A stretch of 9,552 bases of DNA from Caulobacterales bacterium. Its GTDB lineage: Bacteria; Pseudomonadota; Alphaproteobacteria; Caulobacterales; Caulobacteraceae. Made by a program: the position numbers and the translations under genes. The notes beneath the pieces are model-generated. The model searched no databases, had not been told where the DNA came from, and saw only the letters and a program-made list of their open reading frames with translations. Of this stretch, positions 5,157-9,552 are shown one piece after another; within the stretch, counting starts at the first letter, position 1, and each line of letters opens with the position of its first letter. The DNA lies in NCBI GenBank assembly GCA_947480815.1, contig CANKEA010000033.1:1-9552 (forward strand). The letters are read 5' to 3'.

Positions 5157-7997
5157 GCTTTATTGAAGTTGAAGGCAGGACTTTGCGCGGGTGCCGCCAC
5201 GGCGGCTCTGGGCTACGCCTTGGGTGCCCATGCTCAGGGCGCAACGCCGGCGGCCGTGCCTGTGGTCGAAGCCGTGACCGTAACCGGGTCGCGCCTCGTT
5301 TCGAACGGCACCCAGGCCCCGACGCCGGTGACCGTTTTGACGATGGAGACCATCCAGTCCCAAGCACCGCTAAGCCTAGCCGATGGCCTGAAGTTCCTGC
5401 CGCAGTTCGTGGGTTCGACCACGACCACCTCGAACGGTATCAATACCGACTACGGTGGCAATAATTACCTCGCCCTGCGTAATCTAGGCTTCGAACGCGG
5501 TCTGATTTTGCTGGACGGCAAGCGGGTAGTCACCACGGCCGCGACCGGCGGCGTCGACATGAACACCTTGCCTGAAGCTCTGGTAGAGCGAACAGACATT
5601 GTTACAGGGGGTGCTTCTGCGGCTTACGGTTCGGGCGCGATCACAGGTGTAGTCAACCTGATTATCAATAAGAAATTCAACGGGGTGAAGGTCGAGACCG
5701 ACTACAACATCTCGAGCCGAAACGACAATATGGGTTACAAGGCGTCCATCGCCCTCGGCGGTCCTATCGCCGATGGGCGAGGTCATATTGTTGCGTCTTA
5801 TGAATACGCGCGCAGTTACGGCATCAACCAGGAGCCTTTTACCCAGAATACCAAACGGCCCTGGATCAATGTGGCGACGGTGCGCATCGGTAATCCTGCC
5901 GTCACCGCCGCCAACCCGGCGTCCGTAACCAATCCTCAGTTCATCTTGGTGCCAAACGCCCGCCTGAACCGGGCGAACCAGTATGGGGTGGTCTATACGG
6001 GCCCTCTGGCTTTCTCTCAGTTTAATGCCGACGGCTCACTGCGCCCCTATGACCGCGGCACGAATGTGTCGGGTACGTTCTCGCAGGGTGGCGACGGCTG
6101 GAACTGGGTCAACGCCTCGCCGCTGGACGCGCCCTATCTTCGCGAAAACCTATTTGTTCACGCCGAGTACGACTTGAGCCCGAACATCCAAGCCTATGCC
6201 GACATACTGAAGTCTTACAACCACGCCTATGTCGACGTGAACCCGATGTACACGCATACGACGTTCACCAACGGCTTCCCGATTGCCATCGACAACGCAT
6301 ACCTCGCGCCCAGCGTGAAGGCCGCGATGACGGCCGCCAACGTCAAGTCGATTGGCGTGAACGTCATTCCGCAGAACACCTTGGATCGAAAGGCGTCGGA
6401 AACAGGCGGCTATACCACTCAGTCGACGATTGGTTTCACGGGAAAACTGTTCGACCGTTGGACTTGGGACGTGTTCGGCTCCTACGCCCAAAACGATGGC
6501 TTCGTGGACTACGACAATAGTGTGAACTTGCAGAAGTTCGTCCTGGCTATTGATGCCGTGGTTGCGCCGGTCGGCAACGCCAAAGCCGGCCAGATCGTCT
6601 GTCGCTCAACCCTGACCGCGCCCAATAATGGCTGCGTGCCGCTAAACATGCTCGGGAACGTCGTCTCGACTGAGGCGCAGAAACAGTGGGTGCAGGATGA
6701 CGCTCGCTATCCTTCGCTATCGTCTCAGAATTTGGTTGAAGGTTCGATGAGCGGCAAGCTTTTCGACCTGCCGGCAGGGCCCGTTGCAATCGCGTTCGGC
6801 GGCCAATGGCGTGAGCAGGAACTGGACCGCAAGTCTGACTCCATCTCCAAGGAGGTGAATCCGGTCACCGGTTTCCCAACCGGAGCCTGGATGTCGGGCA
6901 ACCTGACTGAATTTCACGGCAAATATACGATCAAGGAGTATTTCGGCGAAGTGGAAGTTCCGCTGCTGAAGGACATGCCCTTGGTGCAGGCATTAAGCCT
7001 AAATACCGCGGCGCGGCGCACCGACTATTCGACTTCCGGTGTGGTGAATACGTGGAAGATCGGCCTGAGCTACCAACCCATTTCAGACGTGCGCATTCGT
7101 GCCACGAAGTCGCGGGACATCCGGGCTCCCAATCTTTTTGAAATCTTCTCGGGTCCGCAGCAAGGCATCGCCAGCGTTGTCGACAGCACCTTCACCCCGG
7201 CCCAGTCCGTATCAGTGACCGGTTACACCGGCGGCGGCGGTTCCAAGTTGCAACCTGAAACCGGCGACACCACCACCTATGGCTTGGTCTATCGGCCTTC
7301 ATGGCTGGAAGGTGCATATGGCTCGGTCGACGCTTATGACATTACCCTCAAAGGCGCTATCAACGGCCTCTCGTCGCAGTTGACCTTCGATCTTTGCCAA
7401 GCCGGCAATGCATCGCTGTGCGCCAATATCGTGCGCGACCCTGTCAGCAAGCAGATAACCACTGTATCCTCGCCATTGTTCAACCTAAGTTCAATTGAAA
7501 CCTCGGGCTTCGATATCGATGCGGGTTACCGGTTCTCCCTCGACAAGTACGTTCCAGTGCCCGGTGCCATCGCCTTGCGGGTACTTGCCAACAAGCTAGA
7601 CAAGTTTGTCTCTAACACGCCCGGTTCGGCTCCAGTCGATACAGCTGGCGGCGGTAACTTGCCGCATTGGCGCGCCACCTTTACCGCCAACTACATCGTT
7701 GGCCCGGCGACGATCACCTGGCAAACCCGCATGGTCGGTGAGGAAAAGTTTGATGCGACGCTGACCGAAGTTCAGCTGGCCAACAATCATGTCGATCGGG
7801 TGTTCTACAGCGACCTGAGTGGAAAATATAAGTTCAACGTGAGCGGTGCCGATATGGAAGCCTTCGCTGTCATGTCTAACGTATTTGAACCCGTGCCGCC
7901 AAACACCCCAGCCGTGTTCAATGGTGCCCAAACCAATCGTCAGCTGTATGAGCAGATCGGCCGTCAATTCCGCTTTGGTCTGCGCGCCAAGTTCTGA
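5154..7997 (+). CDS. TonB-dependent outer-membrane receptor
   Basis: This 947-residue protein (from the preferred start) is an outer-membrane gated channel that imports a scarce or large substrate using energy from the TonB-ExbB-ExbD complex. The signal peptide covers about residues 1-27, with Lys5 and Lys7, a hydrophobic Ala/Leu core and an AHA|Q cleavage site. A TonB box and plug start follow at VEAVTVTGSR (38-47). The plug runs to about residue 175 and includes TGGASAAYGSGAITGVVN (151-168). The rest is a long beta-barrel rich in aromatic and Gly residues, with an IRATKSRDIRAPNLFE strand typical of the family and an aromatic C-terminus (FGLRAKF, ending in Phe947) as needed for barrel assembly. 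Two Cys pairs (GQIVCRS...GCVPLN and DLCQAGNASLC) occur in predicted loops. No FecA-type N-terminal signalling domain is seen, so it does not look like a sigma-factor transducer. This type in Caulobacter and sphingomonads often imports plant-derived or aromatic compounds rather than siderophores. The ligand here is unknown. Confidence 0.95.
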   Translation: MALLKLKAGLCAGAATAALGYALGAHAQGATPAAVPVVEAVTVTGSRLVSNGTQAPTPVTVLTMETIQSQAPLSLADGLKFLPQFVGSTTTTSNGINTDYGGNNYLALRNLGFERGLILLDGKRVVTTAATGGVDMNTLPEALVERTDIVTGGASAAYGSGAITGVVNLIINKKFNGVKVETDYNISSRNDNMGYKASIALGGPIADGRGHIVASYEYARSYGINQEPFTQNTKRPWINVATVRIGNPAVTAANPASVTNPQFILVPNARLNRANQYGVVYTGPLAFSQFNADGSLRPYDRGTNVSGTFSQGGDGWNWVNASPLDAPYLRENLFVHAEYDLSPNIQAYADILKSYNHAYVDVNPMYTHTTFTNGFPIAIDNAYLAPSVKAAMTAANVKSIGVNVIPQNTLDRKASETGGYTTQSTIGFTGKLFDRWTWDVFGSYAQNDGFVDYDNSVNLQKFVLAIDAVVAPVGNAKAGQIVCRSTLTAPNNGCVPLNMLGNVVSTEAQKQWVQDDARYPSLSSQNLVEGSMSGKLFDLPAGPVAIAFGGQWREQELDRKSDSISKEVNPVTGFPTGAWMSGNLTEFHGKYTIKEYFGEVEVPLLKDMPLVQALSLNTAARRTDYSTSGVVNTWKIGLSYQPISDVRIRATKSRDIRAPNLFEIFSGPQQGIASVVDSTFTPAQSVSVTGYTGGGGSKLQPETGDTTTYGLVYRPSWLEGAYGSVDAYDITLKGAINGLSSQLTFDLCQAGNASLCANIVRDPVSKQITTVSSPLFNLSSIETSGFDIDAGYRFSLDKYVPVPGAIALRVLANKLDKFVSNTPGSAPVDTAGGGNLPHWRATFTANYIVGPATITWQTRMVGEEKFDATLTEVQLANNHVDRVFYSDLSGKYKFNVSGADMEAFAVMSNVFEPVPPNTPAVFNGAQTNRQLYEQIGRQFRFGLRAKF

Positions 7998-8014
7998 TCG
8001 GCACTTATTTGGAA

Positions 8015-8041
8015 CCGCCCCCGTCATGCTGGTGGGGGCGG
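8015..8041 (+). terminator. GC-rich hairpin after the receptor gene
   Basis: CCGCCCCC (8015-8022) and GGGGGCGG (8034-8041) form a perfect 8-bp stem around an 11-base loop, 17 bases after the receptor stop. The downstream bases are AAATCC, not a T-run, so a classical intrinsic terminator is not complete. The hairpin may protect the 3' end or partly separate the receptor transcript from the hydrolase gene. Confidence 0.5.
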
Positions 8042-8186
8042 AAATCCGCCGAAATTTGAGGGATAGGCGCCTGGAATGTGACGGTGTCGCTCTGCGGGCG
8101 TAAGCGGCGGTATTCAGTGGAGGAGCCTAGGCCATACGTTTGGTCCGGGGCAATTCCAGGCCGCCGCGCAGCGTGGTTGAAGAATA

Positions 8187-8203
8187 ACCCAGCGATGCTG
8201 GGT
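8187..8203 (+). repeat. 17-bp palindrome ACCCAGC-GAT-GCTGGGT before the hydrolase gene
   Basis: A perfect 7+7 inverted repeat with a 3-base centre lies 26 bases before the hydrolase ATG, followed by AATAATAACGACGGGAGG. The position suits either a repressor operator or a leader hairpin controlling translation. The short centre and full symmetry favour a protein-binding site, but no regulator gene is present in the window to pair with it. Confidence 0.4.
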
Positions 8204-8216
8204 CAATAATAACGAC

Positions 8217-8232
8217 GGGAGGCAATCTCATG
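8217..8232 (+). promoter_or_regulatory. Ribosome-binding site and ATG of the hydrolase gene
   Basis: GGGAGG (8217-8222) lies seven bases before ATG 8230, and the encoded protein starts at once with a signal peptide. This fixes the start of the partial gene. Confidence 0.75.
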
Positions 8233-9552
8233 CACGCAGGATTAAAACGCTTTACGGCCCGTATTGTCTTGTGTGGGGCGGCGGTTGCCGCCGCAACTAT
8301 CGCCAGCGTTGCCCATGCCGATGAGGCCTCCTGCAAGGCCCTCGCGGGTATGACCTTCCCAGCCAAGGCTATGCAATTCCCGAATACCGGTGCGAAGATC
8401 ATGAGCGCCGAATGGGTCGCCGAGCGGCCCAATTTCCAAGCCTATTGCAAGGTCCGCAGCGAGATCACCCCGGTCGATCCCAAGTCGACACGCACTCTGG
8501 TGGCAACGAACCTGCCGGCGCTTTGGAACGATAAGGCAGTGCAGTTCGGCGGCGGCGGCCTCAACGGCACCCTGGTCGAAGGCACGGGACTTCTGCGTGA
8601 CGATCCGCCCGGCGGCCAGCCTCTGGCCAAGGGCTATGTGACCCTCGGCACCGACGGCGGTCACCCCAATGCCAAGCCGGAAATTGGCGTATTCATGCTC
8701 AATGCCGAGGCCGAGCTGAACAACGCCTACGGCGCCAATAAGAACGGCCACGACCTGTCGCTGGCGATTATCAACGCCTACTATAAGGCTGCGCCGAAAC
8801 GGTTTTATTTCTACGGCGGCTCGGAAGGCGGACGACAGGCCCTGGTGGCCGTCCAGATGTTCCCGACTTCGTACGATGGCGCGGTGGCCAATGTGCCGTC
8901 GCTGAACAAGACCCTGCAATACATCGCCAAAAACAACGTCTGGATGTCAACCCACAACGGTGGCTGGATGAACAAGGCCAAGATCCATCTGCTAGCCAAG
9001 GCCACCATGGATCTTTGCGATGGATTGGACGGGCTCAAGGATGGGGTGATTAGCAAGTACCGCGCCTGCCGCGAGCTCTCCAAACCCGAGGCCCTCCGCT
9101 GCCCCGACGGCAAAGACACCGGCGATACCTGCCTCTCCGACAAGCAGATCGCCGCCGTAAAAACGGTGCGCGGACGCTTCGATATAGGTTTCCCGCTCAA
9201 GAACGGGATCCAGACTCTGGCGGGTTGGTCGGTCGGCGCGGAAGATGGCCCCGGCGGATACAACGACCAGATCATGGCGGAGAAGGCCGAGCCGAAGGAT
9301 GACGATCCTGGCAGCTACATCAGCGGCAACCAGTTCGTGCGCTACGCTATCATGCGCGACGCCAATAGCCGGGGTGCGCCCGACTATCAGAAATACAAGC
9401 AGCGCATCGTTGAACTTTCCAATATGTCAGACATGAGCAATCCCGACCTGACGCCATTCTTGAAGCGCGGTGGAAAGTTGATCCTCAAGGGCAACGGTGC
9501 CGACTATCAGGTCGGGGCGGAGACCGTGTTCGAATACTACGGCAATGTGGTC
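8230..9552 (+). CDS. Tannase/feruloyl esterase family hydrolase, exported (3'-truncated by window)
   Basis: The frame stays open from ATG 8230 to the window edge, giving 441 residues of a family usually about 520-560 long. Members are secreted alpha/beta hydrolases that cleave aromatic esters such as gallate, ferulate or chlorogenate esters, or the terephthalate ester MHET. Residues 1-30 form a signal peptide with basic residues at 6, 7 and 11, a hydrophobic core and an AHA|D site. The nucleophile elbow is YGGSEGGRQ with Ser198. CDGLDGLKDGVI (263-274) is the Asp-rich calcium-binding loop of the lid domain, followed by further Cys (RACRELS, LRCPDG, DTCLSDKQ) as is usual there. KLILKGNGADYQVG carries Asp425 as the likely catalytic acid. 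The catalytic His should lie beyond the window. The residue before Ser198 is Gly rather than the Cys of the fungal CS-D-HC motif. It follows the receptor on the same strand, a common pairing for uptake and cleavage of a plant or aromatic compound. The exact substrate is unknown. Confidence 0.9.
   Translation, partial: MHAGLKRFTARIVLCGAAVAAATIASVAHADEASCKALAGMTFPAKAMQFPNTGAKIMSAEWVAERPNFQAYCKVRSEITPVDPKSTRTLVATNLPALWNDKAVQFGGGGLNGTLVEGTGLLRDDPPGGQPLAKGYVTLGTDGGHPNAKPEIGVFMLNAEAELNNAYGANKNGHDLSLAIINAYYKAAPKRFYFYGGSEGGRQALVAVQMFPTSYDGAVANVPSLNKTLQYIAKNNVWMSTHNGGWMNKAKIHLLAKATMDLCDGLDGLKDGVISKYRACRELSKPEALRCPDGKDTGDTCLSDKQIAAVKTVRGRFDIGFPLKNGIQTLAGWSVGAEDGPGGYNDQIMAEKAEPKDDDPGSYISGNQFVRYAIMRDANSRGAPDYQKYKQRIVELSNMSDMSNPDLTPFLKRGGKLILKGNGADYQVGAETVFEYYGNVV

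Noticed and set aside
8242..8919. A 225-codon open frame on the minus strand opposite the hydrolase
   Set aside because: It is the antisense shadow of the tannase-family gene, whose motifs and signal peptide are clear on the + strand.
1..9552. Mobile element, CRISPR array, prophage or tRNA content
   Set aside because: No regularly spaced direct repeats, intact transposase or integrase, terminal inverted repeats or tRNA-like cloverleaf were seen on reading both strands.

Overview
The window is a gene-dense, GC-rich stretch (roughly 60% by eye) with six genes, all on the + strand. The organism is most likely an alphaproteobacterium of the Caulobacterales or Sphingomonadales. This rests on the style of the large TonB-dependent receptor (an 'AVTVTGSR' TonB box and a 'TGGASAAYGS' plug motif), its pairing with a secreted tannase/feruloyl-esterase family hydrolase, and codon use. 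No rRNA, tRNA or other taxonomic marker is present, so this is an inference.

Layout: (i) 87-1661, an argininosuccinate-lyase-like C-N/C-O lyase with an N-terminal export signal. (ii) 1688-2143, a small YaiI/YqxD (DUF188) protein with a TTG start. (iii) 2258-3547, a DctA-type dicarboxylate:cation symporter with unusual substitutions in its core motif. (iv) 3634-4512, a TauD/TfdA Fe(II)/2-oxoglutarate dioxygenase with complete active-site residues. (v) 4513-5153, a 641-bp gap without a convincing gene, which may hold decayed reverse-strand coding sequence. (vi) 5154-7997, a 947-residue TonB-dependent outer-membrane receptor. (vii) 8230 to the window edge, a secreted tannase/feruloyl-esterase family hydrolase cut off before its catalytic His.

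Read together, the locus looks like a nutrient-scavenging or catabolic island. The receptor would bring a substrate across the outer membrane. The exported hydrolase and lyase could cut it outside the cytoplasm. The symporter could import a released C4 dicarboxylate such as fumarate, and the dioxygenase could oxidise a further fragment inside the cell. The gene identities are well supported. The joint pathway and its substrate are inference, and the 641-bp gap means the two halves may be separate units.

The most unusual points are the export signal on an argininosuccinate-lyase-type enzyme, a Trp in place of the usual active-site His in that enzyme, the loss of the Asp in the symporter's NLDGT-type motif, and a tannase nucleophile motif without the neighbouring Cys of the classical CS-D-HC arrangement. 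No mobile element, CRISPR array, phage gene or RNA gene was recognised.
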